5,132 nt of DNA from CAVQGZ01 sp964356295 (GTDB taxonomy: Bacteria > Actinomycetota > Actinomycetes > Jiangellales > Jiangellaceae): positions 1 to 5,132 of the forward strand of contig CAYHHE010000125.1 in the NCBI GenBank assembly GCA_964356295.1, written 5' to 3'. The notes below the pieces were generated by a model that was not told the origin of the DNA, ran no database searches, and saw only the letters and a list, made by a program, of their open reading frames with translations. Made by a program: the position numbers and the translations under genes. Shown one piece after another: positions 1 to 5,081 of the stretch (the first letter of the stretch is position 1; every line of letters begins with the position of its first letter).

Positions 1-573
1 CAGGTAGGAGTCGAGATGGAAGCGCGACCCCCGCGGGCTCAGCCCCCGCAGGCCCGGGAAGCCGGAGGCCACCAGGTCCTCGGCGTAGTCGGCCAGCCGG
101 ACGTCTGTCGAGCCGTCCAGCGCCCCGCGGCCACCAGCCAGCAGCCCGGCCAAGCTGATCGTCGGCTCGCCGATACCGCGCTCCGACAACGTCATCGGAC
201 GCATCCTCAATCGCCCGATCCGACCGGCACCGGAGTGCGCGGCCGCACCCGGGGCGGGGGTGGCACTGCCGGTGAGAAGGAACTGCCTGCCGCTGCGGTC
301 CTCGTCGACCGCGCGCCGGACGACGTCCCACACCTCCGGGACCTTCTGCCACTCGTCGATCAACAACGGGCGAGGCCGTCGCAGCAGCTGCTCCGGATCG
401 GCCGCCACGGCTTCCCGATTGGCCCGGGCATCAAGGCGCAGCACACTATCCGCGCGCTGCTCCCCGGTCGTTGTCTTGCCTACCCCCTTCGGCCCATCGA
501 TCGCGATCGCAGGTAGCTCCCCAAACAGCGCGTCCAGCTCGTCGTCCAGAATCCGGCGGACGTAGGCCACCAC
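1..573 (-). CDS. AAA-type ATPase of the DUF4143 family, N-terminal part (runs off left edge)
   Basis: The minus frame is open for 191 codons with no stop before the window edge. Its N-terminal AAA_14-like nucleotide-binding domain is clear. Walker A is GPKGVGKT at residues 27-34, Walker B is LLIDEWQ at 70-76, and a sensor-type stretch FLLTGSATP lies at 98-106. It is followed by HSGAGRIGRLRMRPMTL (113-129), a pattern I know from actinobacterial DUF4143 ATPases. Family members usually exceed 400 residues, so the DUF4143 C-terminal domain should lie beyond position 1. The start is one of two consecutive GTG codons (573 or 570), because an in-frame stop lies at 580-582. Proteins of this family bind ATP, but their cellular role is poorly defined, so no pathway is assigned. 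The visible part looks intact. The family call is secure; the start and the role are not. Confidence 0.87.
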   Translation of the reverse strand, partial: MVAYVRRILDDELDALFGELPAIAIDGPKGVGKTTTGEQRADSVLRLDARANREAVAADPEQLLRRPRPLLIDEWQKVPEVWDVVRRAVDEDRSGRQFLLTGSATPAPGAAAHSGAGRIGRLRMRPMTLSERGIGEPTISLAGLLAGGRGALDGSTDVRLADYAEDLVASGFPGLRGLSPRGSRFHLDSYL

Positions 574-576
574 GGA

Positions 577-582
577 ACCCTA
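577..582 (-). promoter_or_regulatory. Possible -10 element for the ATPase gene, or its weak SD
   Basis: On the minus strand TAGGGT fits the actinobacterial TAnnnT -10 pattern and ends 3 nt before GTG-573 and 6 nt before GTG-570. That spacing would suit a leaderless transcript starting at the second GTG. The AGGG in the same stretch could instead act as a weak ribosome-binding site. No convincing -35 is seen: the GACTGA inside the nearby repeat, 18 nt away, is a poor match. Inferred from spacing only. Confidence 0.25.
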
Positions 583-596
583 CAGGAAGCAGGCCT

Positions 597-637
597 GGAA
601 TCAGTCAGATCGCAGAGCGGGAATCAGTCAGATCGCA
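597..637. repeat. Tandem pair of perfect 18-bp repeats upstream of the ATPase gene
   Basis: GGAATCAGTCAGATCGCA occurs at 597-614 and again, identically, at 620-637, giving a period of 23 bp, close to two helical turns. On the minus strand the pair starts about 24 bp upstream of the ATPase start codon, just upstream of the possible -10. The helical phasing and position suit paired operator sites for a DNA-binding regulator. A small local duplication is the alternative. The repeat is seen directly; the operator role is inferred. Confidence 0.8.
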
Positions 638-769
638 CGCTCGCTCATCGGCAGTTGAGTGACTTGGGTGCGGGCTGCCGAGGGTCCTGGGTCGACGCTG
701 GCGATCCTCACGGTCGTGCCTCCCGGCGGTGGAGCGGATCGGGTATCCGCTGTGGGGGTGGCAACGGAA

Positions 770-963
770 GTGGCAACGCCGGCGCCGACCGAGGCGGCGT
801 TATGGCTGCTCACCGGGTGGTTCTGGTTGGCGGTACGCCGCCCCGGCCGGGTGCGGCGGCGGAATCCGCTGACCGGCGTCGGTGAGGGCACCGTTTCGGT
901 GCCTGTGACCTGCGACTTCTCGGCACCGCGCGGGGTGCGCGCGGCCGGCGCCGGCGTTGCCAC
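770..963. repeat. Perfect 18-bp inverted repeat flanking a 158-bp spacer
   Basis: The arm at 770-787 (GTGGCAACGCCGGCGCCG) is the exact reverse complement of 946-963. The inner 10 bases are partly self-palindromic, so the informative part is the outer GTGGCAAC/GTTGCCAC. The arms enclose hairpins at 829-842 and 886-904. No target-site duplication is visible outside the arms, so a miniature transposon is not supported. Other options are a paired binding site or the closing helix of a structured RNA. Confidence 0.75.
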
Positions 964-1066
964 GGGACCGCTGCGTACGGCCCCACACTCGGCGCAGGTG
1001 CGTTCTCACCACACCTGCCCCTGCTGGCGTCGAGGACCGAGCCCGAATCGCGCGACGCGCGGCCAG

Positions 1067-1089
1067 AGTCGGGAGATCGTAGTGCCCTC
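1067..1089 (+). repeat. Copy 1 of a dispersed 23-24-nt hairpin motif
   Basis: This 23-nt stretch aligns with 5045-5068 with two substitutions and one missing base. It begins with AGTCGGG and ends with GCCCTC. The hairpin formed by copy 2 is imperfect here: GGG pairs with CCC but the inner stem is damaged. Both copies read in the same direction and lie about 4 kb apart, on either side of the pseudogenes and the CoA-transferase. The function is unknown. Confidence 0.55.
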
Positions 1090-1235
1090 ACGCTGATGAG
1101 CGGACGTTCGGGGGCCGGGGCGGGCGGCGCCGCGGGTCTGATGCTTTGTTGAGGGGCCGGGCTGCGGTCGGAGCGCTCGTCCTCGATGCGCAACTGCCTA
1201 CGACGTGTGAGTCACCCCGCCGGCCCTCTGGCTGT

Positions 1236-1800
1236 CGGCGGCTCCACGGTGATCACACCCATGGGAACTGCGTGTTCGATACCGCGACGATCGGCCGCAC
1301 GACCGCACCCGCCAAGCGGTCCTTGTCAAGGGCACCCCGCCCGCCTCACGCCTGATCGCGACCGGGGGCCTGGGAGCCGGTGGACTGGGGCGACCTCGAG
1401 GTCGCCCCGCCTTTCCTCACCTACACCGAGGGGGTGACGGTTTGTCGGGACCAGCTGCGGTGCGAGGTCCGTTACGTCGGGACACCCGCTCACACCACCA
1501 ACGACTCGGTCGTGTGGGTGCCCGGACGCAAGGTTCTGTTCGCCGGCGACCTGCTGTTCAACGGTGGCACCCCGTTTCTCGTCATGGGGTCCCTCGCCGG
1601 AGCCCTCGAAGCAGTCGAGGCCCTGCGTGACTACGGCGCGGAGGCGGATCGTGCCCGGACACGGGCCCGTCGCCGGCCCCGGCCTGATCGAGGACGTGCT
1701 GCGCTACCTGCGGTTCGTGCAGCGGCTCGCCCGGCGGCCGCGGCCCGCGAGGCCGACCTCGGGGAGTTCACCGACCTGACCGACACCGAGCGCATCGACG
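1236..1800 (+). pseudogene. Remnant of a metallo-beta-lactamase-fold hydrolase
   Basis: Pieces of one MBL-fold protein appear in consecutive order but in different frames. LHGDHTHGNCVFD (1242-1280, frame of base 1242) carries most of the HxHxDH zinc motif, with the first His replaced by Arg. HDRTRQAVLVKGTPP (1298-1342) is two bases out of that frame. VDWGDLEVAPPFLTY onward (1374-1643), back in the first frame, includes PAHTTND and the metal-binding Asp in LFAGDLLF. RIVPGHGPVAGP (from 1645), with the last metal-site His, needs a +1 shift. AREADLGEFTDLTD (near 1743-1785) returns to the first frame after an apparent deletion following YLRFVQRLAR. The N-terminal part before the zinc motif is missing or unrecognisable, and the C-terminus ends at the junction near 1800. 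MBL hydrolases use a dinuclear metal site to cleave esters, lactones or thioesters; this copy cannot make an intact enzyme. The neighbouring FAH-family remnant suggests a former catabolic operon. Confidence 0.85.
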
Positions 1801-2242
1801 GCAGAGGTGCGGCTGCTGGCGCCCATCCCGCGACCCCCGGCCCTCGGGCGCGACAGCCAGCTGCACCTGGCGTGGTCGCAGACCCCGGCCTACCACTTCA
1901 CCAACGCCGACTCCGTCGTCGGACCCTACGACGACGTCCCTGTCGCCCCCGCCAGCACCATATTCGACTTCGAGCTCGAGGTCGCGACCGTCATGGACTG
2001 GACCTTCGGCGAGCTCCTCGCCTACCTCTCCGGAGGTGTCTACCTCACCCCCGGTTCGGTCATCTCCTCGGGCACCGTCCCCGCGGCTGCCTGCTCGAAC
2101 ACCTCGACCCCCGAACCCGGCCGACTTCGCACGATGGGTCCACCCCGGTGACGTCGTGTCCTTTCACAGCGAGGGCCTCGGCCAGACCCGCCAGACGATC
2201 CTGCCCGGCACCGACCTCATACCGCTGCGCTCCGCCCACTGA
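1801..2242 (+). pseudogene. Remnant of a fumarylacetoacetate-hydrolase (FAH) family gene
   Basis: The remnant starts directly at AEVRLLAPIPRPP, which in intact members lies well inside the protein, so the N-terminal third is gone. NADSVVGPYDDVPV and FDFELEVATV follow; the latter carries the acidic metal ligands of the FAH fold. At about 1992 the sequence jumps to MDWTFGELLAYLSGG, skipping the central portion (roughly 85-95 residues in relatives) that holds much of the active site. After ISSGTVP one G seems to be lost near 2083, so GCLLEHLDP is read in the next frame. A further shift near 2112 gives NPADFARWVHPGDVV and the C-terminal RQTILPGTDLIPLRSAH with its stop at 2240-2242. FAH-family enzymes act late in aromatic breakdown on dioxo acids or related compounds. 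This copy is not functional. The exact substrate class of the ancestor cannot be told. Confidence 0.85.
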
Positions 2243-2645
2243 CACCGCGCACACCGTCGCTTGCGGCCCGCCCGGGGCGAAAGGCAACGCGCACGAAGAC
2301 CGCGGCCAAGCAGAGCAGGCAGTGGATGCAACCGCGGGGAGCGGAGGCCCCCCGGGGCTGATTCTTCCTGGCTCCGGGACGCAGGCCGCAGCAACGCGAC
2401 CTGGCCGACGCCGTCACGCCGACACCGGCCGGGAAAGAGGATCATCGCTTCGTCGTCGCAGTGTCGAGGCATCAGGTTCGGCAGGGCCCGCGGCAGCGAC
2501 CACGGCGCCTCGCACGATGTAGGGGGGCCACGTCGCCTTGGCCAATGCGTGGTCATGTCGGCGGCGCGCCATCGGGTGGCGGCGACCCTGCCGCCTTCTT
2601 CCACCACCGGGGGCGACGACAGCTCAGCTAGGTGGCGGGTATCCC
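2243..2645. other. Unassigned stretch between FAH remnant and small ORF
   Basis: About 400 bases with open frames on both strands, as GC-rich DNA tends to give, but no product that I recognise and no clear start signals. A GC-rich inverted pair (GCCCC/GGGGC, around 2348-2358) followed by TGATTCTT could be a weak terminator-like element for the former MBL-FAH operon, but its loop is too tight to be convincing. It may hold further unrecognisable pseudogene debris. Confidence 0.4.
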
Positions 2646-2951
2646 ATGACGCTGCACGTGGATGCCCCGTCGGTCCGCGACGTCAGGGTCCTCACGGATG
2701 GACGGGTGGTCATCGGCGAGCACCTCATCGGCTGGGTACGTCGCCACGCCACCGGCTGGTTCGGTGTCCTGGCCGGCACGGCCGCATCCATTCCGCCCGC
2801 GGAAGGGTCTCGGGCTCGGGAGTCCTGGGATCGCAGGGCGGCCCGCCCGGCCGCGCGGTATGTATCGACTGACGTACTCAGTCGGCGAAGGCGTGCTGGC
2901 TGTCGGCCGGGTCGTAGCAGTGCCGGAAGCGGACCCCGTTGCCGCCCTTGA
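2646..2951 (+). CDS. Possible small hypothetical protein (101 aa), C-terminal part doubtful
   Basis: From ATG-2646 the first 50 or so codons are strongly GC3-biased and read like a real small protein. They include VRVLTDGRVVIGEHLIGWV and RRHATGWFGVLAG, a pattern of short beta-strands with an IGWVRR...GW core (residues 28-38). Small uncharacterised actinobacterial proteins with a similar core exist. After about residue 53 (near 2805) the codon bias disappears and the chain becomes Arg-rich. The end of the frame at 2949-2951 also overlaps the antisense SnoaL remnant. The true C-terminus is therefore probably lost or frameshifted. AGGTGG at 2630-2635 is a weak Shine-Dalgarno, 10 nt before the ATG. 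The function is unknown; this may be another remnant. Confidence 0.35.
   Translation: MTLHVDAPSVRDVRVLTDGRVVIGEHLIGWVRRHATGWFGVLAGTAASIPPAEGSRARESWDRRAARPAARYVSTDVLSRRRRAGCRPGRSSAGSGPRCRP
2866..2884 (-). terminator. Hairpin at the end of the SnoaL remnant
   Basis: CGACTGA (2866-2872) and TCAGTCG (2878-2884) form a perfect 7-bp stem around a 5-nt loop. On the minus strand the TGA stop of the SnoaL remnant (2880-2878) lies in the stem, and ATACATACC follows. A terminator for the former minus-strand gene fits the position, but there is no T tract. An operator-like palindrome is the alternative. Confidence 0.35.
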
Positions 2952-3121
2952 GGACGCGTGCAGTCCTGACGGGTGACGGGTGCCTGCCAGTCGACGTCCT
3001 CGCTCAGTGCGGCGAGGGCCACGCTCACGTCGGCCCGCCCGAACGCGTCGAACTGTCGACGGATCATCTCCGTGTTGGCCGCTGCACGCGTGCCTGCCCG
3101 ATCGTCCATGGCACCCGTCAT
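2878..3121 (-). pseudogene. SnoaL-like (NTF2-fold) gene remnant with internal deletion
   Basis: From ATG-3121 (or the in-frame ATG-3109) the minus strand encodes the usual first helices of a SnoaL-like polyketide-cyclase/NTF2 domain. ANTEMIRRQFDAFGRADV is at residues 15-32, then ALAALSEDVDWQAPVTR to residue 51. Normal members run to about 130 residues. Here the middle is missing: within about 15 bases, in another frame, the sequence continues at 2955 as VLKGGNGVRFRHCYDPA and ends AFAD-stop at 2878, which fits the last strand and C-terminus of the fold. The deletion is about 45-50 residues plus a frame change. SnoaL-like proteins are small pocket enzymes or accessory proteins, often found in catabolic and polyketide clusters. 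The gene points away from the CoA-transferase and may once have shared its upstream region as a divergent pair. The N-terminal half is a good match; joining the 25-residue tail to it is inference. Confidence 0.72.
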
Positions 3122-3217
3122 TCCGCTGCCTGCCCCCTGTCCGTCGCGTCGTCTGGGCGTGGGCGCGAGAAGGCGGGGCCGCCGGGCGGCGGGTCGTCCG
3201 CGAGTGGGACTCGGGCA

Positions 3218-3245
3218 CTGACACCATGTGTGGGTGGCCTATCCT
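3218..3245 (+). promoter_or_regulatory. Candidate housekeeping promoter towards the CoA-transferase
   Basis: CTGACA (3218-3223) and TATCCT (3240-3245) are separated by 16 bp. They match TTGACA at five of six bases and TATAAT at four of six, and they fit the actinobacterial TAnnnT -10 rule. The start point would fall near 3252, leaving a leader of about 340 nt before ATG-3590, which is long. Based on sequence match only. Confidence 0.28.
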
Positions 3246-3539
3246 GATCCGTGCCGTGAGGGAGTCTGCTAGTCCACGCCGCAGTGGGGGAGGAGGCGGG
3301 ACCCATGGTCGGCGATGCTTGTCGTTGACCATCGGCTGTGAACTGGTCGAGGTCCAGGTGGCTGATCCAGCGAGGCCGCGCCGGAGCCGCAGCGCCACCA
3401 CCGGGCCCGAGGCTAGGCAGCCGGGCAGCCGGGCCGCCGGACTCCACCGAGTTGGCCCGCGATACAGGACGGGTCGGGGGTCCGGACCACAGGTGCCGAC
3501 GGGCCACTCTCCTCGTAAGGCCGTCCCGTCGGCAGCCTT

Positions 3540-3568
3540 GACCCGAAGGACCGAGGGACCCGAAGGAC
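3540..3568. repeat. 12-bp direct repeat pair just upstream of the CoA-transferase
   Basis: GACCCGAAGGAC occurs at 3540-3551 and again at 3557-3568 (period 17 bp), with the related GACCGAGGGA overlapping between them. The second copy ends 8 bases before the ribosome-binding site. This could be a regulator site in the leader, or a small duplication. The repeat is seen; a regulatory role is a guess. Confidence 0.65.
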
Positions 3569-3589
3569 ACGAGGCCAAGGGGGCGACGC

Positions 3590-4885
3590 ATGTCCGTCCA
3601 GTCGTTGTACGCGGAGCGCAGACGCGACCCGCACGACGCCGTCGGCGTGGTGCGGGACGGCGAATCCGTTGTCGTACCCATCGGCGTCGGGGAGCCACCC
3701 GCGCTGCTTAAGGCGCTGTCGGAGCGCCGGCGGGACTTCCGTGGGGTCTCGGTGTTCCAGCTGCTGCCGCTGGCGAAGGTGGACTACTTCGACCCCGAGA
3801 CCACCGAGCACGTGCGGCACACCTCCGCCTTCCTCGGCGGGGCCAGCCGCGCTGGGGCCGCCGAAGGCTGGATCGACTTCACGCCCGCGCACTTCTCCGA
3901 GATCCCGGGGCTCATCAGGCGCGGCTACCTGCGCTCGGACGTCGTATTCGCCCGGGCCTCCGCGATGGACGACCATGGCTTCTTCGCCCTGGGACTCTCG
4001 GCCGACTACACGATGGCCGCCGTCGAGCAGGCCCGGGCGGTGGTGCTCGAGGTGAACCCCCAGGTGCCGTTCACCTTCGGCGACTGCCACGTCCACATCT
4101 CGCAGGTCGCCGCGCTGGTGGAGAGCGCTACCCCCCTCTTCGAGCTGCCCGCGCCACCCATCGGAGAGGTCGAACTCGCGATCGGCAGGTACGTGGCCGA
4201 GATGATCCCGGACAACGCGACGCTGCAGATCGGCATCGGCGGCATCCCCGACGCAGTCGTCCAGCAGCTGTCGGACAAGAACGACCTGGGCGTGCACACC
4301 GAGATGTTCGGGGACGGCATCCTGCGCCTGCTCGAGGCCGGGAACATCACCAACCAGCGCAAGAACGTCCACCGCGGCAAGATGCTCGCCACCTTCGCGC
4401 TCGGCTCGGGCCGGCTGTACGAGTACATGCACCGCAACCCGGCGCTCGAGATGTACCCGGTTGACGTCACGAACGACCCGGTGCTGGCTGGCCAGAACGA
4501 CAACCTGCACTCGATCAACGGCACCCTGCAGGTCGACCTCATCGGCCAGTGCGGATCGGAGAGCCTGGGGTTCCGGCCGTACTCGGGGACGGGCGGGCAG
4601 GTCGACTTCGTGCGGGCGGCGAACCGGTCGAACGGTGGGAAGGCCTTCATCGTGCTCCCGTCGACGGCGAAGAACGGCACGGTCTCGCGGATCGTGCCGA
4701 CCCTCTCGCCCGGTACTCACGTGACGACCGGCAAGAACGACGTCAACTACGTCGTGACCGAGTACGGGGTGGCTCAGCTGCGCGGACGCAGCGCCCGCGA
4801 GCGGGCGCGGCAGCTCGTCGAGATCGCGCACCCCGATTCTCGCGACCAACTCATCGACGAGGCGCAGCGCATGAGGCTGCTCTGA
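3590..4885 (+). CDS. Acetyl-CoA hydrolase/transferase family CoA-transferase (4-hydroxybutyrate CoA-transferase type)
   Basis: This 431-residue protein matches the length and motif order of single-chain class I CoA-transferases of the acetyl-CoA hydrolase/4-hydroxybutyrate CoA-transferase group. These cytoplasmic enzymes move CoA between an acyl-CoA and a free carboxylic acid through a glutamyl-CoA thioester. The N-terminal domain includes the loop VVPIGVGEPPALLKAL (28-43). The glycine-rich LQIGIGGIPDAV lies at 212-223. HTEMFGDG places a glutamate at residue 238, the position I recall for the catalytic Glu of Clostridium aminobutyricum AbfT. GQCGSESLG (319-327), GGQVDFVR (335-342) and the C-terminal NYVVTEYGVAQLRGRS complete the pattern. 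ATG-3590 is the first start after an in-frame stop at 3539-3541 and has AAGGGGG 6 nt upstream. No frameshift or missing motif is visible, unlike the neighbours. The acid substrate (4-hydroxybutyrate, acetate, propionate, succinate or another) cannot be read from sequence. It stands alone with no operon partner in the window. Confidence 0.93.
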   Translation: MSVQSLYAERRRDPHDAVGVVRDGESVVVPIGVGEPPALLKALSERRRDFRGVSVFQLLPLAKVDYFDPETTEHVRHTSAFLGGASRAGAAEGWIDFTPAHFSEIPGLIRRGYLRSDVVFARASAMDDHGFFALGLSADYTMAAVEQARAVVLEVNPQVPFTFGDCHVHISQVAALVESATPLFELPAPPIGEVELAIGRYVAEMIPDNATLQIGIGGIPDAVVQQLSDKNDLGVHTEMFGDGILRLLEAGNITNQRKNVHRGKMLATFALGSGRLYEYMHRNPALEMYPVDVTNDPVLAGQNDNLHSINGTLQVDLIGQCGSESLGFRPYSGTGGQVDFVRAANRSNGGKAFIVLPSTAKNGTVSRIVPTLSPGTHVTTGKNDVNYVVTEYGVAQLRGRSARERARQLVEIAHPDSRDQLIDEAQRMRLL

Positions 4886-5044
4886 CCTGCCGCTCCCTCG
4901 CCCGGGGCCGTCAGGACGAGCGGGAGTTCCCTGGGTAGTTGGATCTTGGGTGGTGAATGCCCTGGTCAGGGGCGGTACGGGGGGAGACCCGGCGAGGTCT
5001 GCTGTCCGTGCGGCGCCCATGCCCGGGAACGCACACCTCGCGGC
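4886..5044. other. Intergenic region downstream of the CoA-transferase
   Basis: No gene is recognised. A plus-strand frame from GTG-4953 stays open to the window edge, but it lacks GC3 bias and a ribosome-binding site. Weak inverted pairs are present: CCGCTC/GAGCGG at 4890-4895 and 4918-4923, CCCTG/CAGGG at 4960-4971, and AGACC/GGTCT at 4985-5000. None is followed by a T tract, so no clear terminator for the CoA-transferase can be named. Confidence 0.45.
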
Positions 5045-5068
5045 AGTCGGGCGATCGTGGTCGCCCTC
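5045..5068 (+). repeat. Copy 2 of the dispersed hairpin motif
   Basis: This 24-nt stretch matches 1067-1089 at 21 aligned positions, with two substitutions and one extra base. It contains a perfect hairpin, GGGCGA (5049-5054) with TCGCCC (5061-5066) around a 6-nt loop. Both copies have CGCGGC a few bases upstream. It may be an end of a mobile element, a terminator or a binding site. Confidence 0.55.
5049..5066 (-). terminator. Possible terminator hairpin for a minus-strand gene at the right edge
   Basis: The 6-bp stem with 6-nt loop lies about 15 nt after the minus-strand stop codon at 5084-5082, where a terminator would be expected if that frame is a real gene. It has no T tract. The imperfect copy near 1071-1087 does not clearly follow a gene, which weakens the terminator reading. 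Confidence 0.28.
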
Positions 5069-5081
5069 CAAGCGGTTCAGT

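Larger units (their letters stand above)
583..1235. other. Region without a defensible gene; rich in inverted repeats
   Basis: Two antiparallel reading frames cover much of this stretch: plus 659-1096 (145 aa) and minus 628-963 (111 aa). They share the same third codon positions, so GC3 bias cannot choose between them, and neither product shows a domain I recognise. The plus frame contains one hydrophobic stretch around ALWLLTGWFWLAV that could be a membrane segment. Short perfect hairpins lie at 733-751 (7-bp stem, 5-nt loop), 829-842 (5-bp stem, TACG loop), 886-904 (7-bp stem plus a G-T pair, TTT loop) and 994-1018 (7-bp stem, 11-nt loop). In DNA this GC-rich, several such hairpins are expected by chance. 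The stretch may be non-coding, or the remains of the gene 5' of the MBL remnant. Confidence 0.5.
3122..3589. other. Upstream region shared by SnoaL remnant and CoA-transferase
   Basis: About 470 bases between divergent genes, with no product recognised in any frame. It holds a candidate plus-strand promoter (3218-3245) and a pair of 12-bp direct repeats next to the CoA-transferase start. On the minus strand an AGGGGG tract lies about 12 nt upstream of ATG-3121, a poorly spaced ribosome-binding site for the SnoaL remnant. The region is long for simple intergenic DNA and may contain unrecognised debris. Confidence 0.5.

Noticed and set aside
16..516. Plus-strand ORF of 166 codons at the left end
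   Set aside because: It is the antisense shadow of the ATPase, which shows Walker A and Walker B on the minus strand.
770..963. Miniature inverted-repeat transposable element
   Set aside because: The arms are perfect but there is no target-site duplication and no second copy in the window.
2243..2520. Minus-strand reading with GCIHCLLCL, which recalls the Cys-containing end of DUF2182 membrane proteins
   Set aside because: The stretch is only about nine residues, the expected hydrophobic flanks are absent, and the rest of the frame does not match.
1380..2522. Plus frame of 380 codons as one protein
   Set aside because: Only the first part (to about 1643) and short later pieces match MBL; the rest is Arg/Pro-rich out-of-frame reading of the FAH remnant and unassigned DNA.
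2628..3698. Minus frame of 356 codons across the SnoaL remnant and upstream region
   Set aside because: Highly Arg/Pro-rich with no domain. The SnoaL match lies in a different frame.
4882..4926. Terminator after the CoA-transferase (CTGAC/GTCAG or CCGCTC/GAGCGG)
   Set aside because: The stems are only 5-6 bp, the loops are over 20 nt and there is no T tract.
3413..5071. Open minus-strand frame of 552 codons opposite the CoA-transferase
   Set aside because: It is the antisense shadow of a GC3-rich gene. The product is rich in Arg, Val, His and Asp with no recognisable domain, while the plus strand encodes a complete known family.
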